From Pseudomonas viridiflava (GTDB lineage Bacteria > Pseudomonadota > Gammaproteobacteria > Pseudomonadales > Pseudomonadaceae), in contig NZ_UTBZ01000001.1 of NCBI RefSeq assembly GCF_900580865.1, forward strand, positions 604,716 through 668,715: a DNA stretch of 64,000 nucleotides, in the 5' to 3' direction. The translations under genes and the position numbers were made by a program. The notes beneath the pieces were generated by a model. The model searched no databases and was not told where the DNA came from. It saw nothing but the letters and a program-made list of their open reading frames with translations. Shown here piece after piece: positions 1-8,846 of this stretch. Position 1 is the stretch's first letter, and the number at the start of each line of letters is the position of its first letter.

Positions 1-430
1 GGTGGTCTTCGATCGCCCACGGGCGCAGACGACTGAGCACGCCATTGCTGTGCTGGGCCAGTCGGCCGAGGTTGCGATTGAGTTGTTGATACCAGTAGGG
101 GAAGGCGCCGAGCTGCGCCAGATGTTCGACCTGATTGACGTAGCCTGAACGCAGGCTGCCGCCATCAGCTTCCTGCAGAGCGACCAGATCGAAGTCGCCC
201 AGCAAGTCACCGATCTTTTGCAGGTTGCCTGAACGCCCGTTGTGCGGCAGCAGATGCTGCCAGCTGCGGGTCAGGTAATGCCGATAGCGCTCGGTGCTGA
301 TGCCGACCTGGATATTGAAACTGAGCAGACGCAGACGCTGGTCTGCGGGCAAGCCCGTGGACTCCAGGTGATGCTCGTTGACCTGCGGATCATGCAGGCC
401 AACGATGCGTTCAGACTTCCAGCGGCGCAT
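1..430 (-). CDS. Endonuclease/exonuclease/phosphatase family protein (partial, N-terminal part)
   Basis: The reading frame runs leftwards from an ATG at 430 and leaves the window at base 1, so only about 143 N-terminal residues are visible. They include LRLLSFNIQVG and, further on, FDLVALQEADGGS, the two landmark strands of the DNase I-like EEP fold; the E of LQEAD is the expected metal ligand. No signal peptide is seen, so a cytoplasmic or inner-membrane-associated phosphodiesterase is likely, substrate unknown. It starts 14 bases after dsbA on the same strand and is probably cotranscribed with it, as remembered for PA5488-PA5489. Confidence 0.8.
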   Translation of the reverse strand, partial: MRRWKSERIVGLHDPQVNEHHLESTGLPADQRLRLLSFNIQVGISTERYRHYLTRSWQHLLPHNGRSGNLQKIGDLLGDFDLVALQEADGGSLRSGYVNQVEHLAQLGAFPYWYQQLNRNLGRLAQHSNGVLSRLRPWAIEDH

Positions 431-444
431 GGCGGATGCCGCGC

Positions 445-1086
445 TTAGTTGGCAGCAGCCTTGGTTGCCGCTCGCTCTTTGGCGACCAGTTGGTCAGCCA
501 GTTGCAAAGCTTGCTCGGCACCACCGGCAGAGCCGATGTCGAAGCGGTATTTGCCGTTGACGATCATGGTTGGCACGCCAGTGATTTCATACTTTTTGGC
601 CAGTTCGCGAGCTTTTACGATCTGACCTTTGATGGCGAACGAGTCGAAGGTGGCGAGGAACTTGTCTTTGTCCACGCCTTGGGTGGCGAGGAAGTCAGCC
701 ATGTCGTTCTTGTCGGTCAGCTTCTTGTGTTGTTTCTGGATGGCTTCGAAAACCGCCGCATGAACCTTGTGCTCGACGCCCATGGCTTCGAGGGTCAGGA
801 ACATTTGGCCGTGGGCGTCCCATGGGCCGCCGAACATGGCTGGAATACGTACGAAGTTGACGTCGGACGGCAGTTTCTCAACCCAAGGGTTGATCACTGG
901 CTCAAAGGCATAGCAATGCGGGCAGCCGTACCAGAACAGCTCGACCACTTCGATCTTGCCAGGCTCTGCAACCGGAACCGGGTTGGCCAGTTCCACGTAA
1001 GGGGCGGCAGGTGCTTCGGCGGCTTGAGCGGTCACGCCGAACAGGCTGGCAGCGACGAGAGCGGCGCTGATGATCAGATTACGCAT
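445..1086 (-). CDS. dsbA: Periplasmic thiol:disulfide oxidoreductase DsbA
   Basis: A 213-residue exported oxidase that introduces disulfide bonds into periplasmic proteins and is reoxidised by DsbB. A signal peptide covers residues 1-22 (hydrophobic run, cleavage near AQA-AE). The active site WYGCPHCYAF has Cys55 and Cys58 with the CPHC sequence typical of DsbA, and GVPTMIVNGKY carries the conserved cis-proline. Length and fold order match the family. The gene lies between the cytochrome c4 gene, with a terminator in between, and the EEP phosphodiesterase gene, so it is the first gene of its own short operon. Its products include folding help for secreted proteins and c-type cytochrome apoproteins. 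Confidence 0.95.
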   Translation of the reverse strand: MRNLIISAALVAASLFGVTAQAAEAPAAPYVELANPVPVAEPGKIEVVELFWYGCPHCYAFEPVINPWVEKLPSDVNFVRIPAMFGGPWDAHGQMFLTLEAMGVEHKVHAAVFEAIQKQHKKLTDKNDMADFLATQGVDKDKFLATFDSFAIKGQIVKARELAKKYEITGVPTMIVNGKYRFDIGSAGGAEQALQLADQLVAKERAATKAAAN

Positions 1087-1180
1087 GCTTTACTCCTGGA
1101 CAATTTTGGTCGCCTCGCGCGACCTGTTTTCAGACAGATCCTGGCGGGCATGAGTTCTGTAGTGTAACGGTAGCGGCCAC

Positions 1181-1210
1181 AAAAAAGGGCGGCCAAAGCC
1201 ACCCTTTTTA
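1181..1210 (-). terminator. Intrinsic terminator after the cytochrome c4 gene
   Basis: Inverted repeat GGGCGGC / GCCACCC (one mismatch) with A and T runs on either side, so it can fold on both strands. On the minus strand it ends in a T run and lies 64 bases after the cytochrome c4 stop codon, before dsbA. Confidence 0.75.
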
Positions 1211-1273
1211 TACTTGCTGCGACGGATTAATCGAGCGTTAACGTTGCGCGAGATCCATCGCTACCAAATGCTC

Positions 1274-1885
1274 TTAGTGCAGACCTTGAATGTAGCTTGA
1301 GACGGCAGCGATGTCTTCGTCGCTCAGGCGCTTGGCGATGGTCTGCATGGTCATGGTGTCGCCGTCGTTGGTGCGGCCGCCTTCTTCCTTGCGGAAATCG
1401 GTCAGTTGCTTGGCGATGTATTGAGCGTGTTGGCCACCCAGATGCGGGAACCCGGCAGCGGCGTTGCCGGCGCCGTTCGGCGAGTGGCAGCCGGTGCAGG
1501 CTGGCAGGCCCTTGGCCAGGTTGCCGCCACGGAACAGCGCTTCACCGCGTGCGACGATCTTCGGATCGGCGGCGCCGACGCTGCCTTTCTGGCTGGCAAA
1601 GTAGGCGGCGATGTCAGCCAGATCCTGATCGCTCAGGTTGGTCAGCAGCCCGGTCATTTCCAGAACGGTGCGCTTGCCCGACTTGATGTCGTGCAGCTGC
1701 TTGGTCAGGTAGCGTTCACCCTGGCCGGCCAGTTTCGGGAAGTTTGGCGCCATGCTGTTGCCGTCCGGGCCATGGCAGGCTCCACAAACGGCGGCTTTTG
1801 CCTGGCCCGCTGCGGCATCACCGGCAGCATGGGCGAAGCCTGAGATTCCCACGGTCAACAGCAGACTCACGATCAATTTGTTCAT
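1274..1885 (-). CDS. Diheme cytochrome c4
   Basis: 203 residues with a cleavable signal peptide (residues 1-20, ending FAHA-AG) and two class I cytochrome domains, each with a CXXCH heme site: CGACH at 34-38 and CTGCH at 130-134. The duplicated domain layout and length are those of cytochrome c4, a periplasmic diheme electron carrier that donates to terminal oxidases. Candidate partners in this window are the caa3 oxidase. The next gene upstream on the same strand is a monoheme cytochrome, with only 43 bases between them, so the two may be cotranscribed. Confidence 0.93.
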   Translation of the reverse strand: MNKLIVSLLLTVGISGFAHAAGDAAAGQAKAAVCGACHGPDGNSMAPNFPKLAGQGERYLTKQLHDIKSGKRTVLEMTGLLTNLSDQDLADIAAYFASQKGSVGAADPKIVARGEALFRGGNLAKGLPACTGCHSPNGAGNAAAGFPHLGGQHAQYIAKQLTDFRKEEGGRTNDGDTMTMQTIAKRLSDEDIAAVSSYIQGLH

Positions 1886-1928
1886 CAGCTAATCCAACTA
1901 CGGCTAAGGGTTAAGTTATGGACCGGGT

Positions 1929-2219
1929 TTACTCGCTCATCCAAAGGATGATGGCTTGGTAATCCTCGGCACTGCAGTCCATGCACAAACCACGCGGCGG
2001 CATCGCCTTGAAACCCTGGGTCACGTGTTGCACCAGCGTCCCCATACCTTTCGCCAACCTCGGCGTCCAAGCTTCCTGATCGCCTCTTTTGGGCGCCATG
2101 GGTAGTTGGCCGGAATGACAGGCACCACAAACACGGTTGTACACAGCTTCCGGATCCTGTGTAGCCTGTGCGCTGTAAAGCGGCATCAAGACTCCGGCAG
2201 CCAGCAGCCATTTCGTCAT
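1929..2219 (-). CDS. Small monoheme cytochrome c (c5-like)
   Basis: 96 residues: a short signal peptide (residues 1-19), one heme site CGACH at 31-35, and near the C-terminus the PPRG-LCMDCS-AEDY segment that is characteristic of cytochrome c5-type proteins, including an extra cysteine pair that can form a disulfide. It is expected in the periplasm as a single-electron carrier. It sits upstream of cytochrome c4 and is divergent from engB, the same arrangement as I recall for PA5491-PA5490. The start ATG at 2219 follows a plausible GGTCG-rich ribosome site; no better start exists. Confidence 0.88.
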   Translation of the reverse strand: MTKWLLAAGVLMPLYSAQATQDPEAVYNRVCGACHSGQLPMAPKRGDQEAWTPRLAKGMGTLVQHVTQGFKAMPPRGLCMDCSAEDYQAIILWMSE

Positions 2220-2410
2220 AAAACGACCTTTTCAGGGTTGAGAGCGTTCTGCGTTCTAATGCGCAATCAAGGTCTGTCGCTCTCGTGAACTTCATCCTAC
2301 GCTGGGACAAAGCACACACAAAATCTGCGGCATTATATACTGGCGTCACTGAAACGGAAGCGACACCGCGTTCCGCGCCCAATCCCGGCGCCGCCCACAT
2401 CGGAAATCCC

Positions 2411-3055
2411 ATGCAACTCAAGAATCCCATCCTCGGCCTGTGCCAACAGTCCACGTTCATGCTCAGTGCCGCCAAAGTCGATCAATGCCCTGACGACGAA
2501 GGCTTCGAAGTGGCGTTTGCCGGTCGTTCCAACGCCGGCAAATCCAGCGCACTGAACACCCTGACTCACGCCAGCCTGGCGCGCACCTCGAAAACTCCGG
2601 GTCGCACACAGCTGTTGAACTTCTTCAAGCTAGACGAAGATCGTCGTCTGGTCGACCTGCCGGGCTACGGTTACGCAAAAGTACCCATCCCGCTGAAGAT
2701 GCACTGGCAGCGTCACCTTGAGGCGTACCTCGGTGGCCGCGAGAGTTTGAAGGGTTTGATTCTGATGATGGACATCCGTCATCCAATGACCGACTTCGAC
2801 CTGCTGATGCTCGACTGGGCCGTTGCCGCTGGCATGCCGATGCACATCCTGCTGACCAAGGCCGACAAGCTGACCTACGGCGCAGCCAAGAACACCCTGC
2901 TCAAAGTGCAGTCGGAAATTCGCAAGGGTTGGGGCGACTTGGTCACCATCCAGCTCTTCTCCGCGCCAAAACGCATGGGCCTGGAAGAGGCCTACACTGT
3001 ACTGGCCGGCTGGATGGAACTGGCAGACAAAGGCGCCGAGGCGGCAGCCGAGTAA
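2411..3055 (+). CDS. engB: Ribosome biogenesis GTPase EngB (YihA/YsxC)
   Basis: 214 residues from ATG 2411. The open frame extends 42 codons upstream, but that extension has no family similarity and overlaps the divergent promoter region, so the start at MQLKNPI is chosen. G1 motif GRSNAGKSS (about residues 34-42), switch region [10 protein letters not shown]3 DLPGYGYA, G4 LLTKADKL and G5 FSAPKR are all present. EngB assists large ribosomal subunit assembly in the cytoplasm. The gene faces the small RNA gene and polA, the same engB/sRNA/polA order as around spf (Spot 42) in E. coli. Confidence 0.95.
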   Translation: MQLKNPILGLCQQSTFMLSAAKVDQCPDDEGFEVAFAGRSNAGKSSALNTLTHASLARTSKTPGRTQLLNFFKLDEDRRLVDLPGYGYAKVPIPLKMHWQRHLEAYLGGRESLKGLILMMDIRHPMTDFDLLMLDWAVAAGMPMHILLTKADKLTYGAAKNTLLKVQSEIRKGWGDLVTIQLFSAPKRMGLEEAYTVLAGWMELADKGAEAAAE

Positions 3056-3059
3056 GTCG

Positions 3060-3095
3060 GGATATGGAAATTTGTTTGGATATGGAAATTTGTTT
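3060..3095. repeat. Perfect 18-bp tandem duplication just after engB
   Basis: The 18-mer GGATATGGAAATTTGTTT occurs twice with no gap (3060-3077 and 3078-3095), starting 5 bases after the engB stop codon. It is AT-rich against a GC-rich background and is probably a recent slippage duplication. Confidence 0.9.
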
Positions 3096-3225
3096 GTAGT
3101 GTGCTCAGGCAAGGCGAAAACACGGTGAAAAGCGGCCGGGGTCGCGCTCGACTTTAGGGGACCTAAATGAGCATTTGAGCTGTGCTTTCAACGCAGCATG
3201 AGCGCGCTACAGACAAATTTTGGGC

Positions 3226-3268
3226 AAAAAAAGCCCCGGATTTCATTGGGGAGGGAGAAATTCCGGGG
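3226..3268 (-). terminator. Rho-independent terminator of the ErsA-like small RNA
   Basis: On the minus strand a stem CCCCGGAATTT pairs with AAATCCGGGG (one bulge), followed by seven T. The 14-base loop is C/U-rich (two CCC runs), a plausible exposed base-pairing seed. Confidence 0.85.
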
Positions 3269-3356
3269 TTTAAGTTCCGAACCGCTAGGGCGGGGTTCAG
3301 ATATCTGCCAACACTTAACACAACATAGGAGCATCGAAGGGCTTCACCAGCCATTC
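3228..3356 (-). ncRNA. ersA: ErsA / Spot 42-like regulatory small RNA
   Basis: The 442-base gap between engB and polA holds no credible gene but has an AlgU-like promoter and a strong terminator on the minus strand that together define a transcript of about 129 nt. In P. aeruginosa the envelope-stress small RNA ErsA, about 130 nt and AlgU-dependent, lies between these same two genes and in the same orientation as polA. Position, strand, length, promoter class and C-rich terminator loop all fit. The 5-prime end is inferred from the promoter, so it may be off by several bases. The name rests on synteny and not on a sequence comparison. Confidence 0.75.
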
Positions 3357-3362
3357 AGTATC

Positions 3363-3390
3363 TCTGAGTGGTGTCCTTCCAGATTAGTTC
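3363..3390 (-). promoter_or_regulatory. AlgU (sigma-22)-like promoter of the small RNA
   Basis: On the minus strand GAACTA (3385-3390) and TCAGA (3363-3367) are separated by 17 bases, close to the extracytoplasmic sigma consensus GAACTT-N16/17-TCnnA. The expected start point is near 3356. Confidence 0.6.
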
Positions 3391-3497
3391 AGATTTTTTT
3401 CAAAAAGCTTTGGAATAATCTCAAGCGCCTTTCGAAATAAGCAGGTTTCACCGGCGTTGCCGCTACAACAGGTCGCGGCAAACCGTGTTCAAAAGGC

Positions 3498-6302
3498 TCA
3501 GTGAGCCTGATCCCAATTGTTGCCCACACCTACTTCGACCAGCAGCGGTACATCCAGTTTCGCCGCTTCGCTCATGTGCACGCGAATCTCGGTACTGATC
3601 TGTTCGACCAGATCCTCGCGAACCTCAAGCACCAGTTCATCGTGTACCTGCAGAATGACTCGGGCGTCCAGGCCAGACGTCGCCAGCCACTCATCCACCG
3701 CCACCATGGCTTTCTTGATGATATCGGCCGCCGTGCCCTGCATCGGTGCGTTGATCGCCGTGCGCTCGGCGGCAGCGCGTTCCTGCGGCTTGTTCGAGTT
3801 GATCTCCGGCAGGTACAGACGACGACCGAAGAAGGTCTCGACATAACCCTGATCCGCTGCCTGCGCGCGGGTGCGGTCCATGTACTCGCGAACCCCCGGA
3901 TAGCGGGCGAAGTAAGTGTCGATGTACGCCTTGGCAGTCTTGGTGTCGACGCCGATGTCCTTGCCGAGCTTCTGTGCGCCCATGCCGTAGATCAAACCGA
4001 AGTTGATCGCCTTGGCGCCACGGCGCTGGTCGGAGGTCACCTCGTTGAGTTCGACCTTGAACACTTCGGCAGCGGTGGCGGTGTGCACGTCCAGGTTGTT
4101 GCGGAAGGCATTCATCAGGCCTTCGTCCTTGGACAGGTGCGCCATGATCCGCAGCTCGATCTGCGAATAGTCTGCCGCCAGCAGTTTGTAGCCTTTCGGC
4201 GCGACGAACGCCTGACGAATGCGTCGACCTTCAGCCGTACGCACCGGAATGTTCTGCAGGTTCGGATCGCTGGAGGACAAGCGCCCGGTCGACGCCACAG
4301 CCTGATGATATGAGGTGTGAATACGGCCGGTGCGCGGGTTGATCTGCTCCGGCAAGCGATCGGTGTAAGTGCTTTTCAGCTTGCTCATCGAGCGGTGCTC
4401 CATCAGCACCTTCGGCAAGCGGTGATCGTCTTCAGCGAGCTTCGCCAACACTTCTTCAGCAGTGGACGGCTGGCCCTTGGCGGTCTTCTTCAGCACCGGA
4501 AGACCAAGTTTCTCGTAGAGAATCACGCCCAGTTGTTTCGGCGAGCCAAGGTTGAATTCTTCCCCGGCGATTTCGAACGCTTCGCGCTCCAGCGCAACCA
4601 TTTTGTTGCCCAGCTCGATGCTCTGGATGCCGAGCAGCTCAGCGTCAACGAACGCGCCTTGGCGTTCGATGCGCGCCAGCACCGGCACCAGCGGAATTTC
4701 GATGTCGGTCAGCACGCTGGCCAGACTCGGGATCGCGCTGAGTTTTTCGAACAACGTTTGGTGCAGACGCAAGGTGATGTCGGCGTCTTCGGCGGCGTAA
4801 GGGCCGGCCTGCTCCAGGGCGATCTGGTCGAAGGTCAGCTGCTTGGCGCCTTTGCCGGCGATGTCCTGGAAGCTTACGGTGGTGTGATCGAGGTACTTCT
4901 GCGCGAGGCTGTCCATGTCGTGGCGGGTCGCGGTGGAATTGAGCACGTAGGACTCAAGCATCGTGTCGAAGGCGATGCCGCGCACGGTGATGCCTTGGCT
5001 CTGATCACCACCGATGGCGCAGTTGGCCAGGATATTCATGTCGAACTTGGCGTGCTGGCCGACCTTGAGCTTGCTCGGATCTTCCAGAATCGGCTTGAGT
5101 GCGCGCAGTACGGTGTCGCGATCCAGTTGCTCCGGCACGCCGATGTAGGAGTGGGTCAGCGGAATGTACGCGGCTTCGTTGGCCTGCACGGCGAACGACA
5201 GGCCGACCAGTTGCGCTTGTTGCGCGTCGATGCCGGTGGTTTCAGTATCGAAGGCGAACAGTTTGGCGTTCTTCAGTTTTTCCAGCCAGACGTCGAAACG
5301 CGCCTGATCGAGGATGGTTTCATACGCGGCTTCGGTCGGAGCAGCAGGCGCTTCTGCTGCTGGCGCGCTGAACAGATCGCCGGCCGGTGCAGGCTCGCTG
5401 GCCGCGCTCAGCTCCAGACGCTTGGCGTCGCGATCCAGATCGTTGATCCAGCTCTTGAACTCCAGCAGCGAGTACAGCTCGTAGAGCTTGGCCGGGTCTT
5501 CCGCGCCCATTTGCAGATCGTCGAGTTCGACGTCCAGCGGCACGTCGACCTTGATGGTCGCCAGTTGATAGGAGAGGAACGCCATCTCCTTGTGCTCTTC
5601 GAGCTTGGCCGGCAGGGTTTTCGCGCCGCGAATCGGCAGGGTCGGGACGATGTCGAGGTTGGCATACAGCTCGGTCAGGCCGCCATTGACGCCGACCAAC
5701 AAGCCGGACGCGGTCTTCGGGCCGATGCCCGGAACGCCCGGGATGTTGTCGGACGAATCGCCCATCAGCGCCAGATAATCGATGATCTGCTCCGGTGCGA
5801 CGCCGAATTTCTCCTTCACGCCCTCCACGTCCATCGAGCTACCGGACATGGTGTTGACCAAGGTAATGTGGCCATCGACCAGTTGCGCCATGTCCTTGTC
5901 GCCGGTGGAGATGACCACCGGGCGATCCGCCGCCGCGCTGCTGCGGGCGAGGGTGCCGATCACGTCGTCGGCCTCGACGCCTTCCACGCACAGCAGCGGG
6001 AAACCGAGAGCGATCACGCTCTGGTGCAGCGGCTCGATTTGCACGCGCATGTCGTCGGGCATGCTTGGGCGGTTGGCTTTGTATTCGGCGTACATTTCAT
6101 CGCGAAATGTCCCACCCTTGGCGTCGAACACCACGGCGAACGGGCTGTCCGGGTACTGCTTGCGCAGACTCTTGAGCATGTTCAGCACGCCTTTGACCGC
6201 ACCGGTCGGCAGGCCTTTGGAAGTGGTGAGTGGTGGCAGCGCGTGAAAGGCGCGGTACAGGTAAGACGAACCGTCCACCAGGACGAGGGGGGCTTGGCTC
6301 AT
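3498..6302 (-). CDS. polA: DNA polymerase I
   Basis: 934 residues from [11 protein letters not shown] (ATG at 6302); four further in-frame codons upstream are ignored because the family begins at this point. Order of domains: 5-prime nuclease (about 1-290, with [14 protein letters not shown] and [14 protein letters not shown]), 3-prime to 5-prime proofreading domain with an intact FAFDTETTG motif, then the polymerase with motif [10 protein letters not shown], motif [15 protein letters not shown] and motif [11 protein letters not shown]. It fills gaps in repair and matures Okazaki fragments. Divergent from the DUF2782 gene; the small RNA gene lies downstream on the same strand. Confidence 0.98.
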   Translation of the reverse strand: MSQAPLVLVDGSSYLYRAFHALPPLTTSKGLPTGAVKGVLNMLKSLRKQYPDSPFAVVFDAKGGTFRDEMYAEYKANRPSMPDDMRVQIEPLHQSVIALGFPLLCVEGVEADDVIGTLARSSAAADRPVVISTGDKDMAQLVDGHITLVNTMSGSSMDVEGVKEKFGVAPEQIIDYLALMGDSSDNIPGVPGIGPKTASGLLVGVNGGLTELYANLDIVPTLPIRGAKTLPAKLEEHKEMAFLSYQLATIKVDVPLDVELDDLQMGAEDPAKLYELYSLLEFKSWINDLDRDAKRLELSAASEPAPAGDLFSAPAAEAPAAPTEAAYETILDQARFDVWLEKLKNAKLFAFDTETTGIDAQQAQLVGLSFAVQANEAAYIPLTHSYIGVPEQLDRDTVLRALKPILEDPSKLKVGQHAKFDMNILANCAIGGDQSQGITVRGIAFDTMLESYVLNSTATRHDMDSLAQKYLDHTTVSFQDIAGKGAKQLTFDQIALEQAGPYAAEDADITLRLHQTLFEKLSAIPSLASVLTDIEIPLVPVLARIERQGAFVDAELLGIQSIELGNKMVALEREAFEIAGEEFNLGSPKQLGVILYEKLGLPVLKKTAKGQPSTAEEVLAKLAEDDHRLPKVLMEHRSMSKLKSTYTDRLPEQINPRTGRIHTSYHQAVASTGRLSSSDPNLQNIPVRTAEGRRIRQAFVAPKGYKLLAADYSQIELRIMAHLSKDEGLMNAFRNNLDVHTATAAEVFKVELNEVTSDQRRGAKAINFGLIYGMGAQKLGKDIGVDTKTAKAYIDTYFARYPGVREYMDRTRAQAADQGYVETFFGRRLYLPEINSNKPQERAAAERTAINAPMQGTAADIIKKAMVAVDEWLATSGLDARVILQVHDELVLEVREDLVEQISTEIRVHMSEAAKLDVPLLVEVGVGNNWDQAH

Positions 6303-6376
6303 GAGCAGGATCAACCTTTTCGGCGGGTCCGGCGCTAGAATAGCGGGACCGTTGACGACAAAGGGACAAGGTTATC

Positions 6377-6673
6377 ATGCGTACGTTAAATCGCTTGCTG
6401 CTGGTCGGTCTGATTGCTACCTCACCGTTGGCCGCGATGGCGGCGGATGATGCGCCCGCTTCGGAGCCGGAAGTTACGATCAACACGCACACGGAAGGCG
6501 ACAAGGTCATCCAGGAATACAGTCGCAGTGGCTTCGTCTATGCGATCAAGGTCACGCCAAAGGGTGGCAAACCGTATTTCCTGGTGCGCGCCGATGGTAC
6601 GGACGCGAACTACATTCGCTCCGACCAGCCGGATATGCTGATTCCGTCGTGGGAAATCTTTACCTGGAAGTAA
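6377..6673 (+). CDS. DUF2782 family exported protein
   Basis: 98 residues with a signal peptide ending near AMAAD (residues 1-23), then a small domain with EYSRSGFVYAIKV and PYFLVRADG that matches the DUF2782 family found upstream of thrB in pseudomonads (PA5494-like). Function is not known; a periplasmic location is inferred. It starts 74 bases from the divergent polA start and is followed after 61 bases by thrB, so the two probably form an operon. Confidence 0.82.
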   Translation: MRTLNRLLLVGLIATSPLAAMAADDAPASEPEVTINTHTEGDKVIQEYSRSGFVYAIKVTPKGGKPYFLVRADGTDANYIRSDQPDMLIPSWEIFTWK

Positions 6674-6734
6674 GTTTCCCGACTTTTAATCGGCGTCGCC
6701 TGACCACGACGCCTGAACTGAGCAGTTTTTAACC

Positions 6735-7688
6735 ATGTCTGTGTTCACTCCCCTGGCTCGGCCCGAGCTGGAAACCTTTCTCGCCCCTTACGGGCTTGGC
6801 CGTCTGCTTGATTTCCAGGGGATCGCCGCCGGCAGCGAAAACACCAACTTCTTTATCAGCCTGGAGCAGGGCGAATTCGTCCTGACCCTGGTCGAACGCG
6901 GCCCGGTGCAGGAGATGCCGTTCTTCATCGACCTGCTCGATGTGCTCCACGAAGCCGACTTGCCGGTGCCGTACGCGTTGCGCACCACTGACGGTGTGGC
7001 GTTGCGTGAGCTGAAAGGCAAACCGGCGCTGCTGCAACCGCGCCTGTCCGGCAAGCACATCAAGGTCGCCAATGCTCAGCATTGCGCGCAGGTCGGCGAG
7101 TTGCAGGCGCATCTGCACCTGGCGACCCAGGGCGAGCGCATGATCAAGCGCAAGACCGACCGTGGCCTGGACTGGATGCTGGAGGAGGGCAACGAGTTGC
7201 TTTCGCACCTGAGCGATGAGCCGCGTGCCTTGCTGCAAAAGGCCTTGGATGAAATCAACGAGCGTAAAGACAAGATCCTCGCGCTGCCGCGGGCGAATAT
7301 TCATGCCGACCTGTTTCGCGATAACGCGATGTTTGAAGGCACGCACCTGACCGGACTGATCGACTTCTACAATGCCTGCTCGGGGCCGATGCTCTATGAC
7401 GTGGCGATCGCCTTGAATGACTGGTGCTCGGACGAGGGCGGTTTAATCGACGGGCCGCGTGCCCGCGCGTTTCTCGGCGCCTATGCGGCGTTGCGACCGT
7501 TCACGGCGGCGGAGGCTGAGTTGTGGCCGACGATGCTGCGTGTAGCCTGTGTGCGGTTCTGGCTGTCGCGGTTGATCGCGGCGGAGCAGTTCGCCGGGCA
7601 GGACGTGTTGATTCACGATCCCAAGGAGTTTGAGCAGCGCTTGGCGCAGCGGCAGCAGGTGCACACACCGCTACCTTTCGCCCTTTAA
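6735..7688 (+). CDS. thrB: Homoserine kinase (ThrB, aminoglycoside phosphotransferase fold)
   Basis: 317 residues. It phosphorylates L-homoserine for threonine synthesis. The pseudomonad enzyme belongs to the APH/choline-kinase fold and not to the GHMP kinases: the catalytic loop IHADLFRDN (about residue 194) has the H-x-D-x4-N pattern and LIDFYNACSGP supplies the metal-binding Asp. The N-terminal nucleotide lobe contains SENTNFF and EFVLTLVE. Length matches the type II ThrB family. Follows the DUF2782 gene and is followed by a REP cluster. Confidence 0.93.
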   Translation: MSVFTPLARPELETFLAPYGLGRLLDFQGIAAGSENTNFFISLEQGEFVLTLVERGPVQEMPFFIDLLDVLHEADLPVPYALRTTDGVALRELKGKPALLQPRLSGKHIKVANAQHCAQVGELQAHLHLATQGERMIKRKTDRGLDWMLEEGNELLSHLSDEPRALLQKALDEINERKDKILALPRANIHADLFRDNAMFEGTHLTGLIDFYNACSGPMLYDVAIALNDWCSDEGGLIDGPRARAFLGAYAALRPFTAAEAELWPTMLRVACVRFWLSRLIAAEQFAGQDVLIHDPKEFEQRLAQRQQVHTPLPFAL

Positions 7689-7708
7689 AAGCTTCGTCGG
7701 AGCGCCGC

Positions 7709-7850
7709 CCGGAGCAGGCTCGCTTCCACATTGGTTCTGGGCCGGGCACAAATCTAATGTGGGAGCGAGCCTGCTCGCGAAGACGTCGGTACATTCAGTC
7801 TCTATGTTGACTGACACACCGCTTTCGCGAGCAGGCTCGCTCCCACATTT
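7709..7850. repeat. REP cluster: one degenerate copy and one inverted pair (REPIN)
   Basis: Three copies of the pseudomonad REP sequence between thrB and znuA. A degenerate copy lies at 7709-7732. A forward copy at 7756-7782 and a reverse copy at 7824-7850 face each other and can fold into one long hairpin. Core: GGGAGCGAGCCTGCTCGCGA. Confidence 0.9.
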
Positions 7851-7859
7851 ATTGAGTTG

Positions 7860-8780
7860 TTACAACGATTCCAGGCACCCGGCCAGATCGTTACCTAACT
7901 TCTCCAGCACCTGCTCATAGCCCTGAGCCGTCGCCGGGGTGTACCCGCCCAACGCATCCAGCTCAGCCAGTTTCACCGGCAAACCCGCCACAAGGGTTTC
8001 GGCCAGACGCGGACGCAATGGCGGCTCACTGAACACACAGGTCTTGCCCACTTCCTGCAAACGCTTGCGCATCGCCGCAACATGCTGCGCACCGGGCTGC
8101 ACTTCGGCGGCCACGCTGAACACACCGGCATGCTTCAGGCCATAAGCCTCTTCAAAGTAATCAAACGCTTCGTGGAAGACGAAGTAGGGCTTGCCTTCAA
8201 CACTGGCCAGACGTTTCTTCAAACGCTGATCCAGTGCGTCCAGACGTTCGTCAAACGCCTTGGCGTTCTTCTGATAGCGCTCGGCATTGGCCGGATCTGC
8301 GGTGCTCAAGTCAGCGGCCATCTTGTCGGCAATCACCCGCGCGTTCACCGGCGATAACCACAAATGCGCATCCAGCGTGCCCGGGCGATGATCGTGATCA
8401 TGCTCGTCAGCCTCTTCGGCGTGGGAATGGCTGTCTTCAGCAAAACGCCGCAGCTTCATCCCCGGCAGATCCTGCACCGCGACGCTCGGCAGCGTACGAC
8501 CGTTCAGCACGCGCGGCAGGAAACCTTCCATGTCCGGGCCAATCCAGTAGAGCAGATCCACCGATTGCACCTTCCGTACGTCGGATGGCCGCAGGGCGTA
8601 ATTGTGTGGCGAAGCACCCGGCGGTAGCAGCACTTCGGGAATCGCCACGCCGTCCTGCACGGCCGCTGCAATCAGCTGCAACGGTTTGATGCTGGTGAGG
8701 ACTTTGACCTCGGCCTGAGCCGAACCGATCAGCAGAAAACTGGCGACAAAAGCCACAAAAACAGAAAAAAGTCGGGACAC
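7860..8780 (-). CDS. znuA: Zinc ABC transporter, periplasmic zinc-binding protein
   Basis: Cluster A-I solute-binding protein of 306 residues if translation starts at GTG 8780 (VSRLFSVF); a GTG three codons upstream is the alternative. Signal peptide to about residue 24 (AQA-EV). GASPHNYALRP carries the first metal histidine; a His/Asp/Glu-rich loop HSHAEEADEHDHDH lies near residue 120, the zinc-sequestering loop typical of ZnuA; later LDAHLWLSP and FHEAFDYF supply further ligands. It captures periplasmic zinc for ZnuBC. Transcribed divergently from zur-znuC-znuB, with a probable Zur site between. Confidence 0.93.
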   Translation of the reverse strand: MSRLFSVFVAFVASFLLIGSAQAEVKVLTSIKPLQLIAAAVQDGVAIPEVLLPPGASPHNYALRPSDVRKVQSVDLLYWIGPDMEGFLPRVLNGRTLPSVAVQDLPGMKLRRFAEDSHSHAEEADEHDHDHRPGTLDAHLWLSPVNARVIADKMAADLSTADPANAERYQKNAKAFDERLDALDQRLKKRLASVEGKPYFVFHEAFDYFEEAYGLKHAGVFSVAAEVQPGAQHVAAMRKRLQEVGKTCVFSEPPLRPRLAETLVAGLPVKLAELDALGGYTPATAQGYEQVLEKLGNDLAGCLESL

Positions 8781-8807
8781 GATGACCACTCAAGGAGGCG
8801 AGAACGG

Positions 8808-8820
8808 GTAACATAATAAC
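8808..8820. promoter_or_regulatory. Probable Zur operator between znuA and zur
   Basis: On the minus strand GTTATTATGTTAC matches 9 of the 12 defined positions of the gammaproteobacterial Zur core GTTATANTATAAC. It sits in the 66-base divergent gap, well placed to repress both znuA and zur-znuCB when zinc is plentiful. Confidence 0.5.
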
Positions 8821-8846
8821 GTCTCTATCAAAACTCGTCGCCGCCC

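Noticed and set aside
3198..3440. 80-codon open frame between engB and polA
   Set aside because: It crosses the promoter and terminator of the small RNA gene, lacks a ribosome site and has no protein-like composition.
4317..6338. 673-codon plus-strand open frame
   Set aside because: Lies opposite polA, which has all catalytic motifs on the minus strand; the protein is low-complexity and unrelated to known families.
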